From Corynespora cassiicola (taxonomy: Eukaryota > Ascomycota > Dothideomycetes > Pleosporales > Corynesporascaceae): DNA of 64,000 nucleotides. The translations under genes were made by a program, and so were the position numbers. The stretch is from the NCBI GenBank assembly GCA_022059125.1, contig JAEUWY010000007.1, positions 62,001-126,000 of the forward strand, in the 5' to 3' direction. The notes under the pieces are model-generated. The model was not told the origin of the DNA, made no database searches, and worked only from the letters and a program-made list of their open reading frames with translations. Below, in pieces: positions 11,501 to 22,320 of the stretch (position 1 is its first letter; the number at the start of each line of letters is the position of its first letter).

Positions 11501-14182
11501 AGTAGCTAAAATTATACTGCTGCGAAAGCTAAAATATAAAAACTATACTATCGCTAATAACTACCGGCCTATTTTACTTCTACTTATACTAAATAAAATA
11601 CTAGAGTTAGTAGTAGCTAAGAAGATTGCGTATTTAGTAAAAGAGTATAATCTTCTGCTAAAAACGTATTTTAGAATCTAAAAGCAGTAATTAATAATAT
11701 ACGCGCTGTTATTTTTCTGCAAAAATATATTTAAAACGTAGAAAAGTATAAAAATATTATTATTAGTATTATTTAACGTTAAAAACGCGTATAATAACGT
11801 AGCTATAGATTTAAAAATTAGAAAATTACAGCAGTAACAGATTTTTAAAATAATTATTTAGTAGATATAAAACTTCTGCACAGACTAGCAGACGTGTACT
11901 TTTATTAATAGCTTTATATTAGTAGTACAGAAACTTCTGTAAGCTAGACTTCCGCAAAAATCAGCACTTACTTTTATTTTTTTTCTATTTTTTAATACAG
12001 ATCTAGTGCAGAGCGCATCTAAAAATAGCAGTTTAATAGTATTTATTAATAACTACTTAGCGTAGATTATAGAGCTGTTAGCAGACGCTAACACAAAAAT
12101 TATTTAAAATAAAATAGTACTAATACTAAAAAAATAGAAATAAACGAGCAGAATATAGTTTAAAGCAGCTAAAACGTTATTTATTTATTTTACGTGATAT
12201 AAAGGCGCAGACCAAAACAGCACTACACTACTCTGTTTTAAAAAAAACAAAATTAAGCTAACAGACTAAATTAGAATTTTTAGAGTAATACTTAATAAAA
12301 AACTGCGGTTTAAAATACACTTTATAAATAAAGTAGGTAAAGTAACTAAAGTAGCGCTAGCTTTACAGCGATTTAAAAAACTTCTACTAAAAATAGTTAA
12401 ACAGCTAGTAATAAGCGCAGTACTGCTAGTAGCTAACTATATATTACTAATATAGTTTCCGCTTATTACGTATAAGCAGATATAGCTATTTTAGTAGATA
12501 TAAAAAATTACAGCGCAAACTATTATTTAAAACTTTTATATAGTAGTATTTATAATTATATAAATAAAAGCAGATTTACTACTATTTAAGTAGAGACTGC
12601 GTAAGTAAGCGATCGCGTTTTAAGTTTTAATCTATAAACTAAAAAAGTTATATCTGTACTAGATACTTTAACAGCAGAAACTATATAGATAGTACTAATT
12701 ACTACTGCAGAGAATAGCAGAAACATATAAAAAAATTAAAATAAATAGAGTAATAGAAGTAAAAGCGTATACGTGTCCGCTTTAAGTAGCTAAATCTAAA
12801 ATAGTACTATATAAAAATAAAAAGTATGCGGAAGCTATTATTTAAAATTAAATATTTAAATAGATAGATTTTTACGTTAATAGATTAGTACGCAACAGAT
12901 AAGCTAGAGTTAGTATTTACACGCTACTTAGCTGCGTAGATATTTTAAAAACTATAGCTAGCTTAGACTAAGTAGATTTTTATTTTACTAAGCTGCTAGC
13001 AATTAATAAAGTAGCTAACTAGCTATAAAGTCTAGTCTGTATAGCCTGTAATAGAAATAAATAGCTAATAGCTATATTTAGTTTATAAATTTTTTTAAAT
13101 TTATAGTTAGCGCTGCTATTAATATAAAGCTAAAAAGTAAATACGTGTTAAAAAGTAGTAATAGAAATTATAAAAAAGCTACAGATAACTAAAGTCACAC
13201 TATACTAAATTCTAAAATATATTAAAATTTAAAATAATAAATAAATGTATAAGCTAGCGAAAGCAGTAATAAAAATAAAAAATAAAAAACTACTATAGTA
13301 AAACGGATATCTGTAGTATCTATTACGACTAGCGTTAAAAAAAGCAGAAACTATAAAAAAACTATTTTTAGTAAGTAGAGAGAATATAAGCAGATTTACT
13401 TAGAAGATTAATATAGCGTTTTATTTAAATCTATTAGCTTAAATATACTAGCAGCTAATAAGTATAGAGATAGTAATTTTTACGTAGCTATAAACGAGCA
13501 AAAGCTTTTTTAAAATATACTTATATAAAATTTAAATAAAAAAAATAGCAGTATATAAATACAGACTTATAAAATTAGTTATATATTTTCTGTTTTTATA
13601 CAGACAGTAAACGCAGATAAAAATAAAAATAAAACAGTAACACAGAAAGTAATTTAGAAATTTTTTATATATACTAGAAGGCTACTTAAGCAGACAGAAA
13701 AAAAATAAAAATATAAACAGACTAATTAAGTAATAGAGGCTAGATATAAGCGCTGTAAAAGTAATAATTAAGTTTATAAAAAATATAGAATAGTTTTTAA
13801 ACTATAAGTAAAATAAAACACGCGAAAAAAAAGAGATAATAAATAAAAAGCGCTAAATATATTATTTACTATAATTTAAGTAGACTTACAGTAAGCGCGT
13901 CTAAATATATTTTAACTAGTATACTAATAATTAAAAAGTGTATAACGCAGAAGCGGACCTGCAGATAAAATATTAAAATTTAATTTCTAAGCTTATCTAG
14001 TTAACTTCTAAACAGTAGTATATTTATTTTTTCTATTTTTTTTTATTAAATATAGTATTAGAAAAAAAATAAGCAGATTTTACAGTTAGCTTTTAAAATA
14101 AAGTAAATATAAAGTAGTAAGATATATGTAGCTGGCGCTTTATAACGGCCTATACCCTCAGAGTGCATAGCCACAATAGAAC

Positions 14183-14218
<36 letters not shown>
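8525..14218 (+). mobile_element. Tad1-like non-LTR retrotransposon (LINE), copy 1, RIP-degraded
   Basis: This is a long element of about 5.7 kb on the plus strand, heavily mutated by G-to-A on the coding strand. The reverse transcriptase can still be followed from about 11390 to 12100: NRLPA, VAKIILLRKL, NNYRPILLL, then a string equivalent to the FVDDY active site that now reads FINNY at 12042-12056. Upstream, about 10250-10950 corresponds to an APE-type endonuclease, and 8525-10250 should be the gag-like first frame. The 3' end passes into about 90 bp that are hardly mutated and then a (AC)n tract. Copy 2 (31256-37128, minus) ends with the same 3' sequence and a (CA/TG)n tract. The 5' boundary is approximate. 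The element cannot encode protein now. Confidence 0.8.
14185..14218. repeat. (AC)n microsatellite at the LINE 3' end
   Basis: A run of 17 AC dinucleotides directly follows the conserved LINE end. The equivalent tract in LINE copy 2 is at 31256-31374, so the repeat is probably the 3' tail of the element and not an independent microsatellite. Confidence 0.9.
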
Positions 14219-14220
<2 letters not shown>

Positions 14221-14317
14221 CTGCAGGGCTGGTGTGGGAGAAAGCGGCATGTGCCGACGGGGGTGCTGAGGTCTGGCACATCGGGTGGGGGTTCTTGGCG
14301 AGCCAGCCCTGTGAGAT
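14219..14317. other. Unique GC-balanced sequence, start of the accessory island
   Basis: These 99 bp lie between the LINE tail and the foldback element. Base composition changes sharply here from AT-rich to balanced. No feature was recognised. Confidence 0.4.
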
Positions 14318-14891
14318 GATGTCGCACTTTTGAGTGCTTGGGTGGGTGGTCTCATATTGTGAAAAGTTCGTGTATTCTTCTTGGTTGCACCCTAGCCTGG
14401 CTATCTAACAGGAACCGCACGGCAAGCTTAGTAATGCAGTCCATCCTGGCGTGCGACAGATGAGAACGCTCACCCCTGCACACAAAAACGCGACGTCCGT
14501 ACTCACAACTTCGGAGTTGCCACACTATCTTTGGATAGCACACGGTCGCCGAGCATACACCATGCCGAGTTTCAAGAAGTCTTAGGCGGGGCGGTTTGCT
14601 GGGATGGCGGTCTCATTTTGTCGTAAGGATTGGTGCACCGTTCTTGCTTGCATCCTAGCCTGGCTGTCTTCTATGAGAACCGCACGGCAAGCTTGGCAAT
14701 GTAGATCATCCTGACGTGCGACAGCGAGACATGGACGCCTGTTGTTTTATTTCTGTCCTTGCTGGAAATGGAGCATCGCGGGACCGAAACTGGACTCTGG
14801 GTCCTTCTTCACACTCACGGTGCAACCAAGACAATACACCAACTTTTCACAATATGAGACCACACACCCAAGCACTCAAAAGTGCGACATC
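14318..14891. mobile_element. Non-autonomous foldback/TIR element with an internal duplication
   Basis: A 574-bp element is bounded by inverted repeats of about 73 bp. The left arm is at 14318-14391, starting GATGTCGCACTTTTGAGTGC, and the right arm at 14817-14891. Inside, a segment of about 140 bp next to the left arm is repeated directly at about 14600-14740, including CCTAGCCTGGCT and CCGCACGGCAAGCTT. There is no transposase gene, so the element would depend on another source. No clear target duplication was seen. A fragment of the same family lies at 20769-20843. The sequence shows none of the AT drift of the neighbouring block. Confidence 0.75.
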
Positions 14892-14993
14892 AGCCGTTCT
14901 TCAAAAGCGTCGCCTGCGCCGCCCACTTTCCCAGGTCCGTAACAACAATCAACTCAGATGCGCACTCATAGTCTATTCATCACCGCGATTATC

Positions 14994-15073
14994 GAGGATA
15001 TAAGTAAAGAGGCGTAGTTATCTATAGAAATCAACCCAATCATCATTCTTCCTCCCCATACCCGCACTTTAGA
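14994..15073 (-). repeat. Diverged fragment of the MULE terminal repeat
   Basis: About 80 bp, from GAGGATATAAGTA to CACTTTAGA, resemble the outer half of the right terminal repeat of the MULE at 23904-25970, with several substitutions. No body or partner repeat was found, so this is an old remnant. It lies about 80 bp beyond the 3' end of the dioxygenase gene. Confidence 0.6.
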
Positions 15074-15155
15074 AATTCTGATACATACGAAGAGCGCTAC
15101 AAATATTTTCTGATAATGACTACATCGTCAAATACGATGTTGCAACCCAAGAGGT

Positions 15156-16239
15156 CTAGGCTTCGCGTAGTGTGTCTATACCTAGAGTGATATAACCAAT
15201 AGCCCCCTTGAGAATATCCTCTCCGTCTGCAGGGATTACGTGGACCACAGGGTTGTATTCTCCCAAAGTATCATTTGCATACACCACATCGATGGCGTTA
15301 GTTGTCCTCTCTATGTCATTCTCTCTGATGGTGTACGGCCACTGTGCCATGACATTTTCCATAACCGCATCGTCAAAGTAAAGTTGACCTGTATGAAGAG
15401 CTTTTCCTGAAGCGATCGATCCATTGGCTGCAATGACATAATCCTGGAATACCTGCAGGTGAAGATGCACCGTCCGCTCGGCGTAATATCCGGGGAAGAT
15501 AGTCTTAAACTCGACCATACCTTCTTCATTTGTTGGCCAGGATGCCCGCAAGAATGTTGAATCATCGGTGTGGATATCTGTGACTCCCATAGTGTAGTTG
15601 CCATTCGGGTCCCCTTCGATGACCGTCACATTGTTCATGACAACACTATCCGTCATGGTCAAGTTGAGCGCGTCCAGAAGTTCCTCAAAGGTCATGGAAG
15701 GATCTAGCTCGGCAAAACTTGAATAACTGCCTGTCGAATTGCAATGGAAGACAGTTACTAAGGCGTTCGGCAATGGTTCGCAGGTATTGATATCCAAAAC
15801 TCCGAAGTCAAGCCATAGAGGGATGCCTAGCTGGTCTTCGGCCATATCCTGTCGGAGGAGCTGTGCTCTATTCAAAGCTCTTTGTTAGTAATTCATCATT
15901 TCCAATCAAGCTCGAATTGAACAGAGCAAACGGATCTACTGACCTGGGCCACACATAAGGGCCAGTTGTCTTTTCCTCCGACAAGACGCAAGTGGTGTTT
16001 TGAATAGTGTCGTAATAAGGGGCTTCCGCATTGATCAGGTAAGTAGTATTCTTTCCTGCCCATCTTTTTTCCATCATTCGCTTGTGGTGTCGCTTTTGGA
16101 CATGCTGCGAAACTGCTGATTCGCATTTTTTTGCGCCTTCAGCCTTTTTCATCAGCTCTCTTGGAGAGACGCTCACATCAAAATGTGCAAATACATTAGC
16201 TGAGTAGATACAGATGAAGAAGACCGTAGAGAACCGCAT
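15156..16239 (-). CDS. Secreted intradiol ring-cleavage dioxygenase-like protein
   Basis: The two-exon gene has exon 1 at 15944-16239, an intron at 15868-15943 (donor GTCAGT, branch TACTAAC, acceptor AATAG) and exon 2 at 15156-15867, giving 335 residues. The join restores GPYVWPRAQLLRQDM, the usual start of the fungal intradiol dioxygenase domain. Expected metal-site residues are present: Tyr147 in STGSYSS, Tyr226/Tyr227 in PGYYAERTVHLHL, and His233 and His235. Residues 1-18 form a signal peptide, so the enzyme should leave the cell or enter the secretory path. Known relatives open catechol-type rings using non-haem Fe(III), but the extracellular fungal group is poorly defined biochemically. 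A TATA-like element lies about 80 bp upstream. Base use is balanced, with no sign of RIP. Family assignment is firm; the substrate is unknown. Confidence 0.88.
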
Positions 16240-16318
16240 ACTGTATGGCGTTAGATGAGAATATTTTGCTGTGAAGAAGTGTGATGAGATGGTTGCATAG
16301 CCAGTGATAATATCAGGG

Positions 16319-16328
16319 TATATTTATA
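16319..16328 (-). promoter_or_regulatory. TATA box of the dioxygenase gene
   Basis: TATAAATATA on the minus strand lies 80-89 bp before the ATG at 16239. The position fits a transcription start about 50 bp upstream of translation. Confidence 0.55.
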
Positions 16329-16484
16329 CTCATCCACTCCCTGTAGCTTACTAACACACTCCGTTAAAATTCCGCTGTTTTCTGTTGTTTTGTTTTATTC
16401 GTGAATGTCACAGTCGTAGAACGGATGTTAATATTTCCGTTCTCCTTACGGATCTTGGCTAGTGCAGATCCAAGGCTGCCAAAA

Positions 16485-16660
16485 TGGCTGGCGTGATTTG
16501 TCCCCGCTTTTAAGGTTTGCTCCCCCTTCAAAATATGTCCCTAGCTCTAACAGTATTAGTATTAAATTACAATGAATTATAACATGGTTGGCATGATTTG
16601 CCCGCCCGTTTTTGAGATTTGTCCACCCTTCGAGATTTGTCCCCCCGCGCTAACTTTGTT
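16485..16660. repeat. Degenerate repeats of a GATTTGTCCCC motif
   Basis: The motif ATTTG(T/C)CC(C/A)C recurs at least five times between 16494 and 16650, in two related groups introduced by TGGCTGGCGTGATTTG and TGGTTGGCATGATTTG. It could be the terminal region of an unrecognised transposon or a regulatory array. No second inverted copy was found within a few kilobases. Confidence 0.5.
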
Positions 16661-16799
16661 GATACTAGCTCACGGGAGATTATAGTATCTTATTTCCATT
16701 GATGTCCCAGCTTCTAAAGGAAGACTGAAGCTGGATCACTTGCATTGCTAGAAATATTCCCTATCCTCCTCGTCGTCTTTTACGTGGACCGAGGCTTTT

Positions 16800-17402
16800 T
16801 CAGGCCTCCGAAGCCGCTGCTGCAGCTGCACGTTTAGGCCGCCGTTCCGATACATGTTGAAGTTCAACAAGAGCATTTTGGGCAGCCACTTGTGCAAATC
16901 TCTCAGTATAAAGAGCTTCCATGTCTCCAAAATGATAGTTCCAAGCCATAGTGGGAGTGCAGTCCTTAAAAGGTCCTTGGGTAGCGAGAGCCATGTTCCG
17001 TGCTTCTACCAGCTCGGCAGGATCATCCCCCTGGCCTGTATCTGTCCGGAAGTTGGTTGCTGAGATTATGTCGTCGCAATGATATAGGACGCGCTGGCCC
17101 CTTCGACTCTCAACGTCGGCTAAGAATTCCTCCAACGTTGGAGGCTGCCAGGCAAGAGGCGGAGCCGTAGTTACTGACACGGCAACAGGGACGGGCGGAG
17201 ACGAAGGGATGAAAGCGGGAGGAGTTAATGCTTCGTTCCTCCTCGACGCCCCTTTTGTTTGAGCGGGGAGTGGCTCAAGGACGGCCTGATACGGTCTAGA
17301 GGTCGAGCGTATCGATGGTCCATGCTCACGTTGATAACGCCAATGATCATCGTAAAGATGATCTAGTCGAAGTGTTGATCCAGCAGCCATTACCTCTTGC
17401 AA
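16800..17402 (-). CDS. Uncharacterised open frame, possibly a broken gene
   Basis: A 200-codon minus-strand frame overlaps another minus-strand frame at 17347-17649 in a different phase. The first codon of the longer frame is not ATG; its first internal ATG follows a few codons later. The upstream frame starts MVKSQYSK and would make a sensible N terminus, but no GT-AG intron of normal size joins the two in phase. This therefore looks like a gene with a frameshift, or is not a gene. The predicted protein has a proline-rich stretch in the middle and ends with a run of alanines. I do not recognise a domain. It is flanked by the GATTTGTCCCC repeats and by a pogo remnant, so transposon origin is possible. 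Confidence 0.3.
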   Translation of the reverse strand: MQEVMAAGSTLRLDHLYDDHWRYQREHGPSIRSTSRPYQAVLEPLPAQTKGASRRNEALTPPAFIPSSPPVPVAVSVTTAPPLAWQPPTLEEFLADVESRRGQRVLYHCDDIISATNFRTDTGQGDDPAELVEARNMALATQGPFKDCTPTMAWNYHFGDMEALYTERFAQVAAQNALVELQHVSERRPKRAAAAAASEA

Positions 17403-17714
17403 CGTATGACGGCACGGGAGGCCGTTTGTTTTCTAAAAAAGACCCGAACAAGGATGCCCTCCGCGACGCTGTCTTTGCTCTTTCTGGCGGAATAGATACT
17501 GTTGCCTGATGCGCTGAATGGCCGGTGGAGTGAGGACTTCGTGGATGCCAGGTGGCAAGAACGGCATCGACTCTGTCTTGTGCTGGAATTTGGTTCTGTT
17601 TAGAAGATGCAATTTCCTTCACGTACTTACTGTACTGACTCTTGACCATCTGCTCGGTCCTCCCAACAACACGAGGTCACCTATCGAGGTCATGAGGTAG
17701 TCCTTCAAGATTTT

Positions 17715-17980
17715 GTGCATTCCTTCAAAAGGACGTTGAGGAGCAATTGAACGAGGAGACACGCGAGGGTGAGGCTCGCCTTAGTAGCAGCCGGCAGGCA
17801 AAAGCGCGCTGCACGCGATGTAGAGCAAGGACATAACTCTCGTACGTGCAAAAAGGCAGTATAGCTACTCTAAATTCTTTTTATATTAAGTTATTACAGT
17901 GTTTTTTTTCAAGTACTTAAGTAGGTAGTTGCGCGCGTGCTGAAGCACTTAGAAGTGGGCGACTCGCTTGTAGGTTACGT
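17715..17980 (+). mobile_element. 3' remnant of a pogo-like transposon
   Basis: About 265 bp match the 3' end of the pogo element at 20844-22840, including the region encoding a C-terminal tail with GEARL and CTRCR and the right terminal repeat GACTCGCTTGTAGGTTACGT followed by TA at 17981. The rest of the element is missing, so this is a deletion remnant. Confidence 0.75.
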
Positions 17981-18863
17981 TAACCATCGCACAGAGACGA
18001 TATTGCTGGAAAATCATTGCTGGAAAGAAAATCGTGCCAATTATTGACTGTTCAAAAGCTGAGTTACAGTGTCGTAAGTCTCCCTTATTACGAAGTTTTC
18101 GACATCTTCCAAGTTTTAGAGTGCTCTCCAATCCGTCGTTGGTTCCTATCATTTTTTGTGATTCACTAATCTCCGATCTTTCTCACCACCTGTCCCATCA
18201 GACAGTAAGCTAAGAGGTTATCTCGAGGAGATTGGGCGTTATCTGGCGTCGAAGATCCTGGTTGATTCACTTCAGCCTCATAATTTAAAAAGGTCAAAAT
18301 CTCGACCACACATACGGTGCGCTTCACATTACTGCAGCCCCACATGAGCTATTCCACAAGTTCCAAAGGGGGCCTTTCTATCATGTTCCTATAGCGTTTG
18401 CAGTTTAGGAGAGCGGTTGACAAAACTCCTCTTGAATCGCGATACTTAGATGTTCTAAACTGAGTAAACTTGGGTTCCTACACTAAGGTGTATCTAATCA
18501 AGTGAATCAGGGATTCAATACTGATCTATAGTCGTTGAAATTTATCGAATGATCATCCTCGTCATTTTCCGAGAGCTAACCCTGGTTTATTGTAATTTCG
18601 CCCGACAAATTTTCCGGCTCAGCGATGTCATTAGGCCCATCTTGATTACAAATGCCATTCAATGGAACGGCACAGGGATTATTTCGGCGCCGCTCCGCTG
18701 CGTAAAGAGGAAGATAATTACATCCGCACCCCGTTTAGTAGAAGCAATCACAGTGGAAGGAGACAACGACTCCACCTGTGTACGCAAATATGAAATGTTT
18801 TTAAAGTGACTGAAGACCAGCAAACCACAGTCACATTCTTGTCATCTGCGAAAAAATCGACCA
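17981..18863. other. Intergenic region upstream of the P450 pseudogene
   Basis: This is about 880 bp of balanced composition. The open frames here are short and show no recognisable protein. It should include the former promoter of the P450. Confidence 0.4.
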
Positions 18864-20706
18864 ATGAACACAATGGCGATATCGCCGTCTGTTACTACTG
18901 CCGCATTTGCCATTTTGGCATATGTGCTCTATCGTGTACTCCAGATTGGTAAACGCCCCGTAGGCATGCCTCCAGGGCCGCCAACTGCGCCTATTCTCGG
19001 GAACAACCACCAGGTATGTTTTTGGCTTTTCAGTCATATTGCCAAACCAGGCGAAATGCTGATATTTTTTTCTCCCTAGATGCCACCCTTCCACCATCAC
19101 CTTAAATATGCCGAGTGGGCTCGCAAATATGGCCCTCTCGTCACTGTGATGCGCGGTTCGCATCCACAGGTCATAGTCAGCTCTACGCGTGCGGCATGTG
19201 ACATCTTCGACAAGATGGGCACCATCACAGCCAGCCGGCCACCGAGTTATTTAATGAATGACGTAGCAGCCAATGAGTACTCCATGGGCTTTGCACCTAA
19301 CCACGATTACTGGCGTCTAGCACGCCGTTTATTCCACTCGATCCTCAACGTTGGCGCAACAAAGCAATACATACCCTTCCAAGAGCTCGAGACGACCAAA
19401 CTACTCGTAGACCTATTAGCTGGTCCTACCGACTATTGAAGTCACATCTTTTGATACAGCAACTCGATCGGCCTACTGCTGACCCGCGGACGCCGCGCGC
19501 CCAAACCTGACGATCCAGATATCAAAGAGGTGCGCGATAACTTCGACGAGTACGCCTCCCTCCAGCTCAGAGGTAGCCTCCCGGACTACTTCCCGCTGCT
19601 CAGAAAGTTGCCTGATTGGGTATTTCCCTCTATTCGGAAGGCACGTGAGCACTGCGTAAAGGATGCCAAGGTCGCACTCAAGCACTTCCTCCCGTGTAAG
19701 AATTCCAGGAACGTCCTGCCATCTTTCAATAAATCTTTGGCAGAAAAGCAAGAGAAGAAAGGTTTTAAAGATATTATGGGAGCAAGGATGGGTCTTGATC
19801 TTCTTACAGTAATTACTGCCCCAGAAAACTATAGATGTTTGGAGTTTTGATGGTGGCTAACGCCATCTAGGCAGCCACAGATACGACTTCCCATACGCTA
19901 ATTAACCTCCTCGCCGCTTTGGCATGTTTCCCCGAAGTCCAGCGTAAAGCAAAAGAAGGTAAGAAAATACTTGCAGCCTTTTGTTAGCTCCTGGCTTATT
20001 CTTGACAGAGATTGATCGCGTTGTTGGCTCCAATCGAATCCCAAACGCCAATGACATGTCCACACTTACCTATGTCCGTCAAGTAGTACAGGAGTAAGTA
20101 ACGGCACAAATACCATCTGTCCATTCCCGCTAACTCACTATCAGACTCCACCGCTGGTCCAGCGTCACACCCTTTTGCCTTCCCCACTCTTCAACCCAGG
20201 ACATCACATACAACGGCTACAAGATTCCCGCAGGCTCCATTCTCGTCATCAATGCCTATTTCATCCACAATGACCCCTTCGTATATGAGGACCCCCGCGC
20301 CTTCAAGCCCGAGCGATGGGAAGGCAAGCTACAAGAGGTCAAGGAAGATTCCGTCGGTGCGCGTTCGGAGCATTTCACGTTTGGGGCTGGGCGTCGTATC
20401 TGCCCGGGTCAGCATCTTGCGGAGCGGAACCTGTTCTTAACGGCGTCTAAGATTATCTGGGCGTGTGATGTTTCCAAAAGAAAAGGCGCGGACGGGAGAG
20501 AGATTCCGATCGATACGGAGAATTACTCACCTGGCGGAATAATCTCGATAGCGCCGTATGCTGTAGATATTAAGGCCAGGAGCAAGGCCCATTCAGATAT
20601 CGCAAAAAGCGAGTGGGAGACTGGGCGTGCGGAGTTTTTAGATGAGAATGAGCAATGGACCAAAGTTACTCCGGGTATAGAAGGACTGATGAGAAAGGTT
20701 AAATAG
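18864..20706 (+). pseudogene. Cytochrome P450 pseudogene
   Basis: The sequence reads as a fungal class II P450. Exon 1 (18864-19014) encodes a membrane anchor and the proline hinge MPPGPPTAPILG. Introns are at 19015-19079, 19959-20008 and 20094-20144; the last completes the ELHR version of the ExxR motif. The haem loop FTFGAGRRICPGQ near 20378-20416 is intact, and the frame ends at 20706. The gene is broken by in-frame TGA codons at 19437 and 19452, inside the well conserved Y-W-x-H...RYS region, by a TAG at 19868 next to the oxygen-binding AATDTT, and by a phase change between about 19800 and 19860 that no normal intron explains. The stops can be derived from TGG or CGA by single transitions. 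Such enzymes hydroxylate or oxidise metabolites at the ER membrane. Its neighbours suggest it once served with the other oxidative enzymes here. Confidence 0.85.
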
Positions 20707-20768
20707 GCTGTCAAAATCATATAAAAGTACAGCGGCTAGAATTCAAAGCTCGGGTTGAACACGTTGTT

Positions 20769-20843
20769 TGTCGCAATTTTCAGTGCTTGGGTGAGTGGTC
20801 TCATTTTAGGAAAAGTTGGTGTATTGTTCTTGGTTACACCCTG
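20769..20843 (+). mobile_element. Fragment of the foldback element, cut by a pogo insertion
   Basis: These 75 bp match the left arm of the element at 14318-14891, starting TGTCGCAATTTTCAGTGCTT and breaking off at ...ACACCC(TG) exactly where the pogo terminal repeat begins. In the intact copy the next bases are TAGCCTG. After the pogo right end the flank reads TA-CA-GCCTG, which fits insertion at that TA. Confidence 0.6.
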
Positions 20844-20888
20844 ACGTATAGGATAAGCGAGCGGCCATACCCCTGACTGCCCCAACGC

Positions 20889-22154
20889 GTGCCACCAACA
20901 CCAGCAATGCCTCCACCAAATGTATCTCAATCATCAAATTATAAAAGATCCGTAATCCTTGCCCTTCTAGCTATTAAAAATAACTTAGTCCAAAGCGTGC
21001 GACACGCTTCAGAAGCATACAGCGTTCCCTGTACAACACTCCGTTATCGACGCGCTGGACGACCTGCACGACGCGATTGCTAGCCCAACTCGAAGCGGCT
21101 GACCAAGCTTGAAGAGGAGGTGATTTTTGCTTATATCCTTGAGCTAGAATTGCGAGAATTTGCACCCATGCTGACTGCCGTACGCAATATAGCTAATCAG
21201 TTACTCACTGCGCGAGGGGCGAGCCACGTTGGTATTAAGTAGCCTAACAACTTTGTTAAGCGCCAGCCAGAGCTCAGAGTTCAATTAACCCGCCATCAGG
21301 ATCGCCAGCGGGTCCTATGCGAGAATCCTGAGGTTATCAGCCCTTAGTTTAAGCTGCTGCATTGTACGAAGGAGAGGTACAGCATCCTTAATAAAGACAC
21401 GTACAACTTCAACGAAACGGGCTTTATAATAGGCATGATATCGGCTCAGTCAGTGGTTACAGCATCGGAGAGACGGAACCAACCTAAGGGCACTCAGCCG
21501 GGCAATCATGAATGGGCTACGGTAATTCAGGGGATCAACGCGTGCGGCTGGGCAATCCCTCCCTTTATCATCTTCGCGGCCAAACACCACCTCTCTGCGT
21601 AGTACGAGGGCGACAATATCCCACCTAACTAGTGCATATCGCTCAGTGAGACAGGCTGGACAACAAATAAGCTAGGGGTACGTTGGCTGGAACATTTCAA
21701 CACCTATACGCAGAACCGTACGGTGGGGACGTACCGACTGCTCATCATTGACGGCCATGAAAGCCATAACTCTCTAGCCTTCCAGGACCTCTGCAAGGCG
21801 AGAAAGATTGTCACTCTCTGCATGCCTCCGCGTTCGTCACACCTCCTTCAGCCACTTGATGTGGGGTGCTTTTCGCCCTTGAAGCGAGCGTACAGTGATG
21901 AGATATCTGGCTTGGCGCGTAATCATATTAATCATGTTGACAAGATCACCTTCCTGTCGGCCTTCAGGAAGGCCTTTCAACAATCGTTCACTGAGGGAAA
22001 CGTACGCGCGAGCTTCCGAGGAGCAGGTATAGTCCCGTACAACCCACAGGCCGTGCTGTCAAAGCTTCACGCAAAGATACACACGCCCACACCGCCGGCC
22101 CCTGAAGCTACCCCATGGGAGGCCAGAACACCGAGCAACGCGTATGAGCTGTAG
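20889..22154 (+). pseudogene. Pogo-type DDE transposase, interrupted by TAG codons
   Basis: A single frame without indels encodes an N-terminal psq-like helix-turn-helix (SNYKRSVILALLAIKN), a CENP-B-type DNA-binding part, and the DDE core with NFNETGF near 21410, IDGHESHNS near 21747 and LLQPLDVGCF near 21845. In-frame TAG codons occur near 21081, 21240, 21345, 21601 and 21629, where a tryptophan is plausible at each. A further TAG ends the frame at 22154, after which similar tail sequence continues to about 22296. Known relatives cut and paste the element at TA. As it stands the frame cannot give a full protein. Confidence 0.8.
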
Positions 22155-22320
22155 GCTCAGTCAATGTTAATTCGCAACAGAATCAGAAGACATAACAGCT
22201 CATCACCTGCTTCTGTTCTTGCAGCTATTAATCAGCTTGAAAAGGGGGCTGCAGTTATGCTCCATACAGCTGCATTGCTTAAGGGCCGAAACAGTTAGAT
22301 CCCAGATCACGTGATGTGAT

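Noticed and set aside
14058..14355. Frames with Cys-Val repeats
   Set aside because: They come from translation of the (AC)n tract and its flanks.
19420..19460. An intron removing the two TGA codons of the P450
   Set aside because: The only candidate is 37 nt with a poor donor, and the stops lie inside a conserved segment that reads correctly on both sides without splicing.
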